Origin: Citrobacter enshiensis
Lineage (GTDB): Bacteria; Pseudomonadota; Gammaproteobacteria; Enterobacterales; Enterobacteriaceae
Length of the DNA: 64,000 nt
Reading direction: 5' to 3'
Assembly (NCBI RefSeq): GCF_029338175.1
Contig: NZ_CP119862.1
Coordinates: forward strand, 1,922,001 to 1,986,000
This document shows, piece by piece, positions 1-10,953 of the stretch. The notes beneath the pieces are model-generated. The model did not search any database and was not told where the DNA came from. It saw only the letters and a program-made list of their open reading frames with translations. The translations under genes and the position numbers were made by a program. How positions within the stretch are numbered: the first letter of the stretch is position 1; every line of letters starts with the position of its first letter.

Positions 1-432
1 GCACTAAGGACTTGCGAACCTGACAGCGTAAATACCGGTAACCCACGCCCCACATAGCTTTATCGCCATAGCACAACTGACCGGGTTCCTGCGCCACACG
101 CGGGTAATACCTCGCTCAGTACTTCACCACCTGACGAACGCTTCCCGGGGAAAGCTGAGGCCGAGCCCGTCGGATCTATCAATATGAGTTCACCGTAACG
201 TTACCTTCAACTCAGCAAAAGTTTGATTTATTCAACAAAGCCCAGGGCAATTTAAATTTATTCAAAATATTTCACTGACATTATTAATCGGCATAGTAAA
301 TTTTCCGGAGAGATGTCATTGATTGAGCAAATAACATAATCGAGGTCGAGTCTCCTTTCAGGGTTCTACTATTTCGCGCAGCTATTAAGTTGTCCCCTGA
401 ATGTTATCAAATAGGACGCATTTTACGCTGTG
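1..432. other. No recognised gene; left margin of island
   Basis: No reading frame in this stretch gives a protein I recognise. The minus strand yields short broken frames that could be an older gene remnant. An 18-base match to an IS903-type terminal repeat sits at 225-242. The part nearest 432 follows the stop codon of the adhesin gene. Confidence 0.4.
225..242. repeat. IS903-type terminal inverted repeat remnant
   Basis: The 18 bases GATTTATTCAACAAAGCC are the reverse complement of the IS903 terminal repeat. The same 18 bases occur in the same orientation at 4780-4797. The bases just inside differ between the two copies, and no transposase is visible beside this one, so it is an isolated end or a related IS5-family remnant. 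Confidence 0.5.
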
Positions 433-3400
433 CTATGGTGATACAGCGACAAAATAGCTGGGTAACGTTACTGTCTGGCCATTGAACAGCGTAACAAGAA
501 TATTTTTAGAACCAGCTGTCGTACTGGTGAAGGTTATGGCAGCTCTTCCGTTTTGATCTGTAGAATTAGAATGAGAAGAAAGCGTCGCAAAACTCGCGCT
601 CCAGGATACACCCACTCCACTGACCGGATTACCAAAAGCGTCCTTAATCACAACGCTCGCACCGTTATCGGTTACGCCATCCGCCGGGCTGCCATCCGGA
701 TCAACAGTATATGATGCGATTGTCGCCGTCCTGAAATCAGCAACAAATGTCATACCAGCCGTCTTACTAATGCCACCATCCAGAGTCGCCGTTATTGTGA
801 CATGCTCTGCCACCGTATCGGTATAGGTTAACATCACCTGGCCACTACTATCCGTTACCCCTGATGATGCACTTAGTTTCACGGTGTTCGAGTCAACACT
901 CCATCTAACAATCACCCCCGACATTGGGCTCCCGCTTGCGCTTGTAACCGTTGCTGTCACCCCTGCGCTTGTAACGCCATCTGCCACAGGAGAGCCACCT
1001 GAGTTTACTAAAACAATCTTTGGTGGCCCTACAAAAGTCGACGTTTTGGTCATACCGCCAACGCCCGGTATCGAGGCAGTAATATTTACACTTTCAGGTA
1101 CCGTATCAGTGAAGGTAACGCTTATTTTGCCATTCACATCGCTAACCCCGGATATCGCGCTGAACATAACGGTATTTTTATTTCTACTCCAGTTGATCGT
1201 CACCCCTGCCACCGGATTGTTGTTCACATCTGTTACTGTGGCTGTTGCCATATTGCTCGTAACCCCGTCTGCAGGACTGCCGTCCGGGTCGATGGTCAGC
1301 GTGGAGACACGGGCGGTGGCGGTATCTGCCACGAAGCTGCTGGTTTTGGACTGACCCGCATCCGAACCGCCTGCCTTCGCGGTCAGGGTGACCGTTTCTG
1401 CCTTGGTATCCGTAAAGGTCATCACAGCCTGACCGCTGCCGTTGGTGGTGCTGGTACCTGATGTCAGTCCTGCACTGCCGGTAACTGACCAGTTTACTGT
1501 GGTGTTTGCCAGAATGTTGTTCTGGCTGTCCACCACGGTCGCCGTGGCGCTGTTCTGCGCCGTACCGTTGGCAACACTGCCGTCGGTGTTGATGGTCAGC
1601 GTGGAGACACGGGCAGTGGCGGTGTCCGTTACGAAGCTGCTGGTTTTTGACTGACCCGCATCCGAACCGCCTGCCTTCGCGGTCAGGGTGACCGTTTCTG
1701 CTTTCGTGTCCGTGAAGGTGATGGTGGCCTGGCCGCTGCTGTTGGTGGTACTGGTTCCGGAAGTTAATCCTGCACTGCCGGTGACAGTCCAGGTAACGGT
1801 GGTGTCTGCCAGCACGTTATTCTGGCTGTCCACCACGGTCGCCGTGGCGCTGTTCTGTGCCGTACCGTTGGCAACACTGCCGTCAGTGTCGATGGTCAGT
1901 GTGGAGACATGGGCGGTGGCGGTGTTTGCCACGAAGCTTGATGATACTTGTTTACTGTTACCGTTATCCAGTGTGGCGGTCAATTGGGTTGCTTCTGCAA
2001 CCGTGTCAGTAAAGGCAACGGTAAGCGAGCCTTGCGCATCCGTCTGGAATGTTTTCGCGGCTTTGGCCTTTGATTTCAGGGCAGAACCAAAGACAACTGT
2101 GCCTTTATCTGCACTCAGCGATACACTGGCATTGCTCACCGGTGCACCATTGCTGTCTTTGACCGTCACTGTGACAGCATTTGGCGTGGTGCCATTCGCA
2201 GGACTACCATCCTGGGTGACCACCATCGTATCAATCACATTATCGGCTGAGTCGGTGATAAAATGCCCCTGTTGCGACGCACTTTTGTCGCCTGCCGTGG
2301 CGGTCAGCATAACCGTTCCCGCGGTGGTTGACGTAAAGTCAGTCGTGACCTGTCCGCTGGCATCCGTGGTTGTCTGCGCGTTTTTTAATGCAGCAGGTGT
2401 ATCAACGCCCCATGTCACCTGCGTGTTAGCGACAGGACGATTGTTAATGTCCGTGACGGTGGCGACGGCATGGTTTGGTGTTTTTCCATCCGCAGTGCTG
2501 CCGTCTTTGGTGATTTTTAGCATGATATTGCTGACCGTCACGGTAGTAAATTGGCTATTTTGTGTAGCGCTGGCGGCCCCCACTTTTCGCCGTGATTTGC
2601 ACCGCTTCAGGCACTGTGTTGGTGAAATTTACCGGTCGAAAGCCGCTGTCGTTAGTCACGGTAGTCGGCGTAGCAAACCTGGCAGAGCCAGTAGTTGACC
2701 ACATAACAGGCGCATTACGTACCGGCTGGCCGTCTTTATCTGTCGCCAGCACCTGCGCAGAGTTAGGCGTCAGGCCGTCAGACGGGCTGTTGTCGACGGT
2801 GACCTGCAGGCTCAGGTTGCTGACGCTTTGCTGTCTTTCTTTTTATACTGCAACACAATCTGGTTATTACGTTCCACCAAATCATAGCGGCTACCGGCCA
2901 GACTACGCTCGATACGCACGCTCTCAGGGTCAATCTGATATGCCCATGGCTGGCCGAGGTCGTAGCGGAAATTGACCTGGAACTGAGTATCGTCCAGCGA
3001 GTCTTGTCCACGTTTATAGTTGACGGCAAGCTGGACTAAAGGAACAGGGGTATAGCTCAATCCGGTAGTGACCGCTGATGGTTGCTTTGCAAATGGTCGG
3101 TATCAAACAGGGCGACTTTATCGCCGTAGTACTGCTCGTACATCAGCTTAGCGCCTAACTGCGGACAGGCAGGAAGATAGCCTTCAGCGCGCACGTCATA
3201 ACCATCAGCAGGTTTTTCATTATAATCGTTAAAATCACGCGACTGATGCCATTCGGTGGTGCCCCACATAAGTGTTGGCTGACAACTTTAAATTATCAGT
3301 CCCATGCTTCAGCGCCTATGCCAATACGGCGGTTCTTACCTGTAAAGTCGTCATCAAAGAATACGTTGCCCGCCGAACATCCAGTTTTCCAGATAGAAAG

Positions 3401-3862
3401 TACGCACCCCCATCCCCATATTTCCCTGTGACGCGACCATCGGGTGCGCGCAGGCCAAGTTGGGTAAACAACATGGATTTTTTATTGTCATAGAGTGGGG
3501 CGAGGAAATCGATGGAACTGTCATCCCAATTGCCGTTTTCATCAACGTTAAGCTGTACGCGCGCGGTGCCAAATTGGCTTAACCACTGTTGGACTGATGA
3601 AGAGGCATAGCCGGTAGCGACGGAGGTTGCAGCACTCGTTTGCATTGCCGCTACTGAGCGCGGAGGCGGCAGAGGCCATGGACGAGGCATACGGGAGTTC
3701 TGTACCGGGCTGTGTTGTCGTCGTTGTCTGGCGATCGGCCGAAAACGGGGATTGGTTAGTCATTGAAGAACTTGCGCCATCGCCGGTGCGGCATATAGAC
3801 ACTAAAGGAATAAGACTTGTAAAACAATCTGTAACCAGGCAAAACACGAAAACAGTTCGCAT
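433..3862 (-). CDS. Inverse autotransporter adhesin (intimin/invasin family), frameshifted
   Basis: This is an outer-membrane adhesin of the intimin/invasin type. The N-terminus has a hydrophobic signal-like stretch (start at 3862, or a TTG at 3919) and a low-complexity Ser/Thr/Ala linker. The beta-barrel region follows, with the typical VQQWLSQFGTARVQL start and later NYKRGQD and YQIDPESVRIERSLAGSRYDL. Eight Big_1 immunoglobulin-like repeats come next, each opening with a D-G-S-x-A-(N/D)-G type motif, and the protein ends on the last repeat with no C-type lectin domain. The reading moves between frames at least five times in the barrel region (about 3640, 3430, 3270, 3060, 2780, 2580), while the 716-residue repeat part is open. 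It resembles YeeJ, FdeC or SinH-type adhesins, but I cannot assign one. It could be intact if the indels are sequencing errors. Confidence 0.8.
1291..1890 (-). repeat. Two near-identical 300-bp tandem Big_1 repeat units
   Basis: The sequence from 1291 recurs at 1591 and begins again at 1891, an exact 300-bp period (100 codons). Units 1291-1590 and 1591-1890 are nearly identical, whereas the flanking Big_1 domains have diverged. This suggests a recent in-frame duplication, and repeat number may vary between strains. Confidence 0.85.
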
Positions 3863-4244
3863 TGCTTTATTGGTGAGCTTTGCTTCATCATCAAGTTCCA
3901 AATTATAATTTATTAGCAACTACATCAACATTAGCCACAATTTAATGAATGTTAGCTTTACGCTAGAGGATATAAATGCTTAACCATTAGCATTCACATA
4001 TAACCGAGTAGTTGCTGCGTATAATATACGCTGAACTTTTTCATAATTGTAGTTGCATTGTAGCAGTTCATACCCGAAATCCTCTCGCTCTCAGATTCAA
4101 CGAGAGCGTTCAGAATCCCGTGTCACGTTAAAAACTCCGCGGATAATCTAAAGCTGGCAGCGGCAATGTCAAACTCCAATTTAGGACCGTATTATCTATT
4201 TCTCCTGCGCATTCATCTATGATAGCGACAATAACTCAGTCCGG
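3863..4244. other. AT-rich upstream region of the adhesin gene
   Basis: No supportable gene. It lies between the adhesin start and the IS903 remnant and should hold the adhesin promoter. A hairpin-like GAGAG palindrome lies around 4083-4105. Confidence 0.4.
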
Positions 4245-4797
4245 ATGCCCATCAATGCTGTCTTCGCTGTGAGCGACAAATACTCAGCTGTTGACCTTCA
4301 TCAAAACCAGACTGGCCGTACAGTGCAAATTTTTAAGCGGGCCAGGTCGGTTAACGTCAATTTCAAAACGTCGATCTGGGGTGAAATAGCGTACCTGGTG
4401 ATCGATTCCACAGGGCTGAAGGTCTTTGCTGAAGGCGTGTGGAAAGTCAAAAAACACGGCAAAGAGCGCCGTCGTATCTGGCGGAAGCTCCATCTGACCG
4501 TTGACATCAAAACACATAAAATCATCAGTGCTGACCTGTCGTTGAACAATGTTACGAACGCAGAGGCTTTTCCGGGGCTAGTCCGGCAGACCCACCGAAA
4601 AATCAGGTCAGCGGCTGCGGACGGGGGCTTATGACACCCGGTTATGTCATCGATGGTCAGGTAGCAGACGCTTTGGCCATAGTTCGTGCTTTGAACAAAA
4701 TGACGAAGGCAGGTATGCCAGAAAGCATGCGAATTGCCTGACAGCAACAACCCGTTACGGGGATGCTTATTCCAAATCTGATTTATTCAACAAAGCC
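4245..4797 (+). pseudogene. IS903-like (IS5 family) insertion sequence remnant
   Basis: The reading from 4245 carries the central part of an IS903 transposase: VIDSTGLKVF, then VKKHGKERRRIWRKLH, LSLNNVTNAEAFPGL and RQTHRKIRSAAADG. It contains the DDE-type Asp in DSTG and the following Asp in ADLSLNN. After 4634 the frame breaks. The far C-terminal coding sequence (D-G-Q-V-A-D-A-L through PESMRIA) follows almost at once, so the segment holding the last catalytic residue is missing. The N-terminal third is also absent. The right terminal repeat is present at 4780-4797. The copy cannot transpose by itself. Confidence 0.85.
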
Positions 4798-4805
4798 ATG
4801 TTTAA

Positions 4806-5576
4806 CTAAAAAGCCTTTGGTAATTTATTGAGGTCAACAAGTTTGCCTGTTTTTATCGTGATATAGCCACCTTCTTTCAGTGCTGACAGCACAGCCATAA
4901 TTCGACTCCTGGAAAGATTCGTGCGTTTTTGAATGAAGGCGGCAATATTCAATTGGCTGCGTATATCTTCAGGGTAGAGCCAAAGCTCGATCAATACAGC
5001 GCGAATGGAGCCATAGGCATTCAGCCCGACAAGCTCTTCTTCCATCGCGCTCATGGTCATTAAGCGTTGCGCGAGGATACGTGCAACGTCATGCCAGAGA
5101 TTGTATGTATCACATTGCTCGACAAATTTTTCTAAAGGAACTTTGTACCCAGTACATCGCGTTTCGGCATAAATATAGTGGCGGGGACGGTTCTCGACAT
5201 CGTAGTACAAGCTATAACCATCAATCAAACCGACAATCGTCGGGGCGAATGTCGTCCCGGTATGAAGGTTGGTATTAAAGTGACAAAGTGAGGCACATCC
5301 CTCGCTGAGTATGAAAATGAATGCTGTTTCCTTATCATCACTGAAAAATAATTCCTCACCAACCTCGAGCTTGACTGGAGTTCCAAACTCTTGCAATTTA
5401 TCCTGCAATCTTTTTATTGCCATTACTGGCTTTGTTTTCTTTGCAAAATCAAAAGCATGTAGCGAGTTGGATGAATCTGGTTCATATGGCATAAAAACTA
5501 TCCGTTGGGCTAAGCCGGTACATTTCGCAGTCCGTCTTTGGCAGTTTGTAACAAATATACATACAACATAGTACAA
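4806..5576 (-). CDS. Crp-like winged-helix regulator, IprA (YaiV) type
   Basis: The longest reading is 256 residues. Likely starts are the Met at 5492 (MPYEPDSSNS) or the one at about 5423 (MAIKRLQDKL), which would give the 200-230 residues usual for the family. A cyclic-nucleotide-binding-like N-domain (VGEELFFSDDKETAFIFILSEG) is followed by a C-terminal winged helix (IQKRTNLSRSRIMAVLSALK, GGYITIKTGKLVDLNKLP) that matches the C-terminus of IprA/YaiV regulators. Such regulators often sit beside adhesin or fimbrial genes, and here it neighbours the inverse autotransporter across the IS remnant. The ligand-binding residues of true CRP are not evident. A role in controlling the adhesin is inference. 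Confidence 0.75.
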   Translation of the reverse strand: MYYVVCIFVTNCQRRTAKCTGLAQRIVFMPYEPDSSNSLHAFDFAKKTKPVMAIKRLQDKLQEFGTPVKLEVGEELFFSDDKETAFIFILSEGCASLCHFNTNLHTGTTFAPTIVGLIDGYSLYYDVENRPRHYIYAETRCTGYKVPLEKFVEQCDTYNLWHDVARILAQRLMTMSAMEEELVGLNAYGSIRAVLIELWLYPEDIRSQLNIAAFIQKRTNLSRSRIMAVLSALKEGGYITIKTGKLVDLNKLPKAF

Positions 5577-5967
5577 AATAAAAATGCTAAATAATATTTT
5601 ATCAGTGTTCCTTGTGTATGTTGTACTTGGCGTCCGATCGACACATAGGTACTGTGCTGTTGTTGATGCTTCGCTGAGCAGTTTGCATAACCCTGTACAC
5701 TGATAGCCCGTTCACTCTTACCGGTGACAGACCGTCACAGCCTACAGAGATGTAGCAAATGTTGCAGAAGAACTGGCTCGTTTACATGGACTATCCACAA
5801 GCAGTATGGCCAAACTTATTCGTAATAACTTAAGGACATTGCTCAATGGTTGAAGGATACCAGGCTTTCCTTCCAGAAATAAGAGATTGGTGGTCATTTT
5901 GGTGGTCTTGATAAAATAAAATTTCTGTTCTAGCTTAACTATTAGCTAGTTAATGGCAAAGGAGATC
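5577..5967. other. Island end region without a clear gene
   Basis: The part next to 5576 is the AT-rich promoter side of the regulator. On the plus strand 5742-5858 reads as a short stretch (RDVANVAEELARLHGLSTSS) ending at a TGA. It has no start and looks like a fragment of a DNA-binding or mobility protein I cannot name. The last 100 bases before the attachment repeat hold nothing recognisable. Confidence 0.4.
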
Positions 5968-5984
5968 CCAGTCAGAGGAGCCAA
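5968..5984 (+). repeat. tRNA-Asn attachment repeat (att) at island right end
   Basis: The 17 bases CCAGTCAGAGGAGCCAA are the 3' end of tRNA-Asn and the known core at which the Yersinia high-pathogenicity island and related elements integrate. No tRNA body precedes them here, but the normal downstream sequence of a tRNA-Asn gene (AAATTTAGA plus an AGCCCGC...GCGGGCT terminator) follows. The orientation means the element lies to the left, so the intact tRNA-Asn should lie left of base 1. Confidence 0.85.
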
Positions 5985-5993
5985 ATTTAGAGA

Positions 5994-6018
5994 AGCCCGC
6001 TTTTTAGCGGGCTTTTTG
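5994..6018 (+). terminator. Rho-independent terminator of the original tRNA-Asn
   Basis: The stem AGCCCGC/GCGGGCT around a short T-rich loop is followed by a T run. The same hairpin follows the two intact tRNA-Asn genes of this window, so it was displaced from its tRNA by island insertion. Confidence 0.8.
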
Positions 6019-6033
6019 CTTTCTTATTCAGAC

Positions 6034-7814
6034 TTAATTCGCCTGTACCCGAATGGGTGCCGTTGCTGCAAACAGCCACGGACGCGCCTCGCTGTTCACC
6101 CGCGGAGACAACGTTTCTCTGACCTGCTGATGGTAGTCATCGATCCATTGTTTCTCAGTGTCACTCAGTAAATGTAACTCCACCAGATTAAGGTCGATGG
6201 GCACCAGCGTCAGCGTGGAAAACTTACAGAATCCTGGGCGGCTTTCTACGATCTCAACCTGATTTTCAATACGGATACCATATTGCCCGGCAAGGTAATA
6301 ACCCGGCTCAATGGTCATGATATTGCCTGCGGCCAGCGGCCACGGATTCACTTTTTTAGCCAGACGGTGAGGCTGCTCGTGGATCAAAAGCTGATGACCG
6401 ACGCCGTGACCCGTTCCATGATCGTAGTCGAGGCCGAGTTCCCAAAGCGCCCGGCGGGCAAACGCATCGAGTTGGTGGCCCTGACTTCCGCTGGGGAACT
6501 GCAGGGTGATCAGTGACAGGAAGCCCTTCAGTACAGCAGTGTAATGCAGACGTCGCTGCGCATTCTGAGGCCCAAACGCCAGTGTACGGGTGGTATCGGT
6601 GGTTCCATTCTGATACTGGCCGCCGGAATCGTTCAGGTACATTGCTTGCGATGTTATCGGCGTATTGGTTTGTTCGCTCGAGTGATAATGACACATGGCG
6701 GCGTTGCTCGCCGAGGCAGAAATAGTGCCAAAACTTTGTTCAATAAAGCCCGGTTGCTGTTGACGATAGAACAGCTGTTTTGCCTGAGCTTCCAGCTCGG
6801 TGACGGGATTGCCTGCCGCTTCACGCAGTGGAACTTCATGCGCCAGCCACGCCAGAAAATTAACCCACGCGGCGCCATCCTGCTCGTGGCATTCCCGATA
6901 ACCCGCCAGCTCTGTCGCGTTTTTATTCGCTTTGATAAAAGTGATGGGATCGGGCGACCAAATGACTTCGCCGCCGTGTTGTTCAATGGCAAAACGTAGC
7001 GCAACCGGTGCGTAATCTTTATCCACCAGAACGCGTTTTCCGGGGGCCAGTTGTTGGCAACGAGCCACGAAATCTTCCTGCGCTGAGAGCGTCAACGTTT
7101 CCAGCAGTGCGTTCGGTAATGATGTGGTTTTTCGGCTATCGACGAACCATTCCAGTTCGCCCGTGCGGTGCAGCAGAGCAAAAGAGAAAGGCACCGGCAC
7201 CATATTCAAGTCCGCACCGCGGACATTCAGCAGCCAGGCAATGTTGTCCGGCAAGGTGATAGCCAGAATATCTGCCTGGTGTTTTGACAACGCTTCGATA
7301 ATACGCGCGCGCTTTTGCGTACTGCTTTCTCCGCTGATTTCAATCGGCATTTCTCTGATCAGTCCACAAGGTGCTGCGGGGCGGTCATGCCATACGGTGT
7401 CAAATGGGTCGCTCTCTAAGGCGACCAGTTCGCAGTGCGTCGCCGAGAGAGCTTCAAACTGGCTGTTAGCCATCAGTAATGGCTCGAATGCGATACGTGC
7501 CCCGGCCGGAACATGCGTCTGTAGATAGTCTGCCAGAGGTTCATCGTGCAAATGATGAATCTCAAAATCGTTGAGATCGACCTCAGCGCGGACCTGTACC
7601 TGGTATCGCCCGTCGACGAAGATTAGCGCCCGGTCGCCGAGCACCTAGCGCCAGTCCGGCGGAGCCGCTAAACCCGGTCAACCAGGCCAGTTTGTTGTCA
7701 TGCGGCGTACAATCTCTCGCTCTGATGGGCGTCGGCGCGTGGGATAATCATGCCATCCAGCCCTTGCGTTATCAGTAAGCTGCGCAGAGCGGAAAGGGGA
7801 GTTGAGTTTTGCAT
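6034..7814 (-). CDS. Xaa-Pro aminopeptidase (M24B family)
   Basis: This cytoplasmic metallopeptidase removes an N-terminal residue preceding proline. The full reading starts at the ATG at 7814 (MQNSTPLSALRSLL, then QGLDGMIIPRADAHQSERLY), an N-domain of creatinase/prolidase type. The C-terminal pita-bread domain shows the expected metal ligands: Asp in NDSGGQY and in NGTTDTTRT, His in GTGHGVGHQ, Glu in TIEPGYYL and in IRIENQVEI. Length is about 593 residues, as in the large three-domain subclass (the human XPNPEP1 type). Two indels near 7645 and 7695 break the first 55 codons, and the remaining 536 are open. It lies just downstream of amn in the same direction (15-bp gap), so co-transcription is plausible. 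Confidence 0.9.
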
Positions 7815-7829
7815 AGATACCTTCTGGCC

Positions 7830-9298
7830 TTAACGGAACGGCGGTTCGTTGAACGTACGTAATTTACGGGATAGCAGACGATCGCCTTCTGCGCGCAGCA
7901 GGTCGACCTCGCCCCCGGATACCAATCTGCAGGTGCTCGGAAATGGCACCCTCATAAAAACGGTTAGCCTGGCCCGGAAGCTTGATTTCTCCGTGCAGGG
8001 GTTTATCAGAAACACACAGTAGCGTGCCGTAGGGAACGCGGAAACGGTAGCCCTGGGCGGCAATGGTGGCGCTTTCCATATCAATCGCCACGGCGCGACT
8101 CAGGTTGAAGCGCAATGCTGAGGCCGAATAACGTAACTCCCAGTTTCGGTCATCGGTGGTGACCACACGGTCTCCGGTGACGCAAGCGTTGTTTAACCTC
8201 CTTCGCCCGGCATTCCACTGACCTGTTTGGTGGCGTCATAGAGTGCGCGCTGTACTTCCGGCAATGCTGGGGATTGGGATATCGGGCGGGAGTACGGCGT
8301 CCAGCACGTGATCGTCGCGCAAATAGGCGTGAGCCAGTACGTAATCGCCAATGGACTGGCTTTCACGTAATCCACCGCAGTGGCACGTCATGAGCCAGAC
8401 ATCCGGGCGCAGGACGGCCAGATGGTCACAAATCGTTTTGGCGTTAGAAGGGCCGACGCCGATGTTCACCAAGCGTAATGCCCTGGGCCGTCGGCGGTGA
8501 TCAGACTGCCAGGCGGGCATTTGATGCTTTTTCCAGGCCAAATCGGAAATGGCTTCTTCCGGCGCTTCTGTTTCTGCGGTGATCCAGATCCCTCCTGCAC
8601 AAGACAGGGCGATGTAAGGGCTGTCCGGATCCAGAATTTGGCTGCATCCCCAACGCACAAATTCATCCACATAACGGGTGTAGTTGGTAAACAATACGAA
8701 GGGCTGAAAATGTTCAACCGGCGTGCCGGTATAGTGGCGCAGGCGCGCCAGCGAGAAATCGACACGGCGAGCATCGAAATGAGACAGGGGAGAAAATTCT
8801 GCCGGATGATAGATGCCGTCGGCCGTCTCATCACCAATCTGTGCCAGTTCCGTTGTCGGGAAATGGCGCGTAAGTCCGGCGCTCATTGAACGATCAAGCG
8901 TCAGCGCAGAACCATCAATGACATAAGGATAGGGGATTTCGTGGTGCGACGGTTCGACACAGATATGAGCACCGTAATCCTGATAAACCAGCGTTAGCTG
9001 TTCCAGCAGATAAGCGCGAAACAGTTCGGGACGCGTCACGGTGGTGGTGTAACATCCCGCATGGGTAAAACGCCCAAAAGCGCGCGTTTTGGGGGGATTA
9101 GTGGCGGTGCCATCCCAGCTTACTGAGAGGGAAGGGTAGACGAAAAGCCCATTATTTCTTGCATCGGCATCGGGTTAGCGTACCGTTTTCAATATAGTGA
9201 GAGATGGCTTCCCGTAGTGCATTTACTGACCGATCATATAATTCATTAAGGCGTTCCAGCGCCTGTTCGGGTGTCAGACCTTTACCCTGATTCTCCAT
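7830..9298 (-). CDS. amn: AMP nucleosidase
   Basis: Hydrolyses AMP to adenine and ribose 5-phosphate in purine salvage. Translation from 9298, preceded by AAGGAG, gives the Amn N-terminus, and the rest matches E. coli Amn almost throughout. Key stretches are QDYGAHICVEPS, HFDARRVDFSLARLRHYTGT, NIGVGPSNAKTICDHLAV and AIDMESATIAAQGYRF; the last holds the Asp/Glu signature of the nucleoside-phosphorylase fold. The expected length is 484 residues. Frame changes occur near 9165, 9060, 8520, 8270, 8200 and 7915. Since the protein is otherwise highly conserved, these look like sequence errors. Confidence 0.93.
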
Positions 9299-9440
9299 AT
9301 TGTTCTCCTTATGCGTTCACAGGTTGCCCATACCATTCGATAGTATGTCAGCGAATTGTGAAACAAAAGGGGGCGATGAACGCGGGGTGAAAAAGCCGGA
9401 GGGCATCCGGCTTTGGAGGTTACCGTGTGACTGTTTTCCG

Positions 9441-10953
9441 TTAGTCTTTTTTGGCGGCATTAGCAAAGAAGATATCGGACTGAATATCCTTGGTGCGTAG
9501 GGTGAAAAGCTGGTTTGTTAACGACTCGGTCAGTTCCTCTGCGTCGGCCATCACGCGTAAATTAAAGTCATTCAGCATTTTATTTGCGGCAGACTTTATT
9601 GGTTTTGCCATTTTCAGATACTCGGGCTTCGGACCTCTTTCTGCTCCTTCGCGATACTTGTCCTCCCAGTCTTTGTAAGCACGCTTAACGATAGGGGCGA
9701 GTTTCGGGTAATCCGTCATCGTCAGGCAGTCTGCAATTTACGGTATTTCCAGTAAATGGACTGACTGTCCGCTTTATCTGTGCCGATGGTATAGTTGGCC
9801 GGATAGGCTTTTAATCCCGCTGTAGTAGGGGACAAACGCGGTGAGATCGGCCATGCCCAGGCCAATATAACTGACTTCGCCGATTTCCTTCGGCAGCCAC
9901 GGGCGGACCTGCATAACGTGCGCTTCATAGGTACGGAAAACGCTTACCGGAAACGCCAGTGGTTCTTTTCCATTCAGACCCTTTTGAATAGGGATCATGC
10001 TCGGTGCCTTCGTAATGATCGCGCAGGACGGCTTTAACGTCATCCAGCGTCATTTTTTTCTCAGGCGTGGCAGAGACCGGGAATTGTCTACCGGCGGCGA
10101 CGTCCTGCGTCAGTGACGGTGTAAATTGCTTCTGAATAGTCCAGACGCGTGGGTCGTTATACGTCCGGTCACGTTCATCATCACGGGTATAGGCTTTGGA
10201 GAAATTAAATGCCCCGTCGCGTTTCTGGTCATAAAGACCTTTTTCCGTGGCAAACTCAACCAGGTTTTTGATTCCCATAAAATTAGGGTCTTTTGCATCA
10301 TAAGATTGTAAACGTCCCTGATTGCCTGACGCAAAATATTGGCTGGAAGGGAGGCGTTGCGCCATCCACTGATGCCCGGTTGCAGTTTCCAGATACCAGA
10401 CTTCATTATCATCGACAACGGCCACACCAAAACCTTCGCCGGCGCCTGTGGTTTCAATAATATGGCCCAGCAATGCGACGGCTTCTCGTGCAGTTTTTGT
10501 CTGGGAAAGGAGAACGTCTGGAATATCGTCTTCCGTAATGCCGACATCTTCGACATAGGGATCAAATGCCAGTGCTTTTGGTGAAGCAAAAATAGATTCT
10601 GTGCCGCTCACACCGACACCTGCTTCGTTAAAGCCCGTTGCGCCATGCAACTGGGTTTTCCAGTTAGGGACGGTGGTATAACGTAAGGAGTTCTTCGGTA
10701 ATGGCCAGGTGAAATTATTCGCGCCGTTATGTGCTTTGGTACTGTACACCCCGGTTTGATTTTTTTTCGCCGGATGAATCAGGAAATGCTGTGCTTTCAT
10801 TGCATCACTGTCTGCGCTACGGGCAACCATCATGGAACCATCCGCAGACGCTTCATTTCCGACCAACAGTGTTGTACAGGCAAAACCCGATGAAACTACC
10901 GCTACGTTTATTGACAGTGCAATAAGGCACTTTTTAAAAGTCGACATGCTCAC
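9441..10953 (-). CDS. Secreted C69-family dipeptidase (PipD-like)
   Basis: The N-terminus MSMSTFKKCLIALSINVAV is a signal peptide ending at SSGFA, directly followed by CTTLLVGN. In C69 (Ntn-hydrolase) dipeptidases this Cys becomes the catalytic N-terminal nucleophile after cleavage. Other family stretches are DGSMMVARSADSD, GVGVSGTESIFASP, GEGFGVAVVDDNEVWYLETA and HQWMAQRLP. The C-terminal part continues in other frames after about 9955 and 9830, through a GLGMADLTAFVPYY segment to the last 92 residues ending at 9441. Expected length is about 500 residues. Salmonella PipD (SPI-5) is the closest named protein I know, and E. coli K-12 lacks a gene here. It is probably periplasmic or exported and cleaves dipeptides. 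Confidence 0.85.

Noticed and set aside
1291..1890. Tandem repeat that might suggest a CRISPR or other array
   Set aside because: The units are 300 bp, contiguous, in frame and encode immunoglobulin-like domains. No short repeat-spacer structure exists in the window.
884..2698. Long plus-strand open frames opposite the adhesin gene
   Set aside because: They are shadows of the Big_1 repeats: the same 100-codon period and Val/Thr-rich composition mirror the real minus-strand coding sequence.
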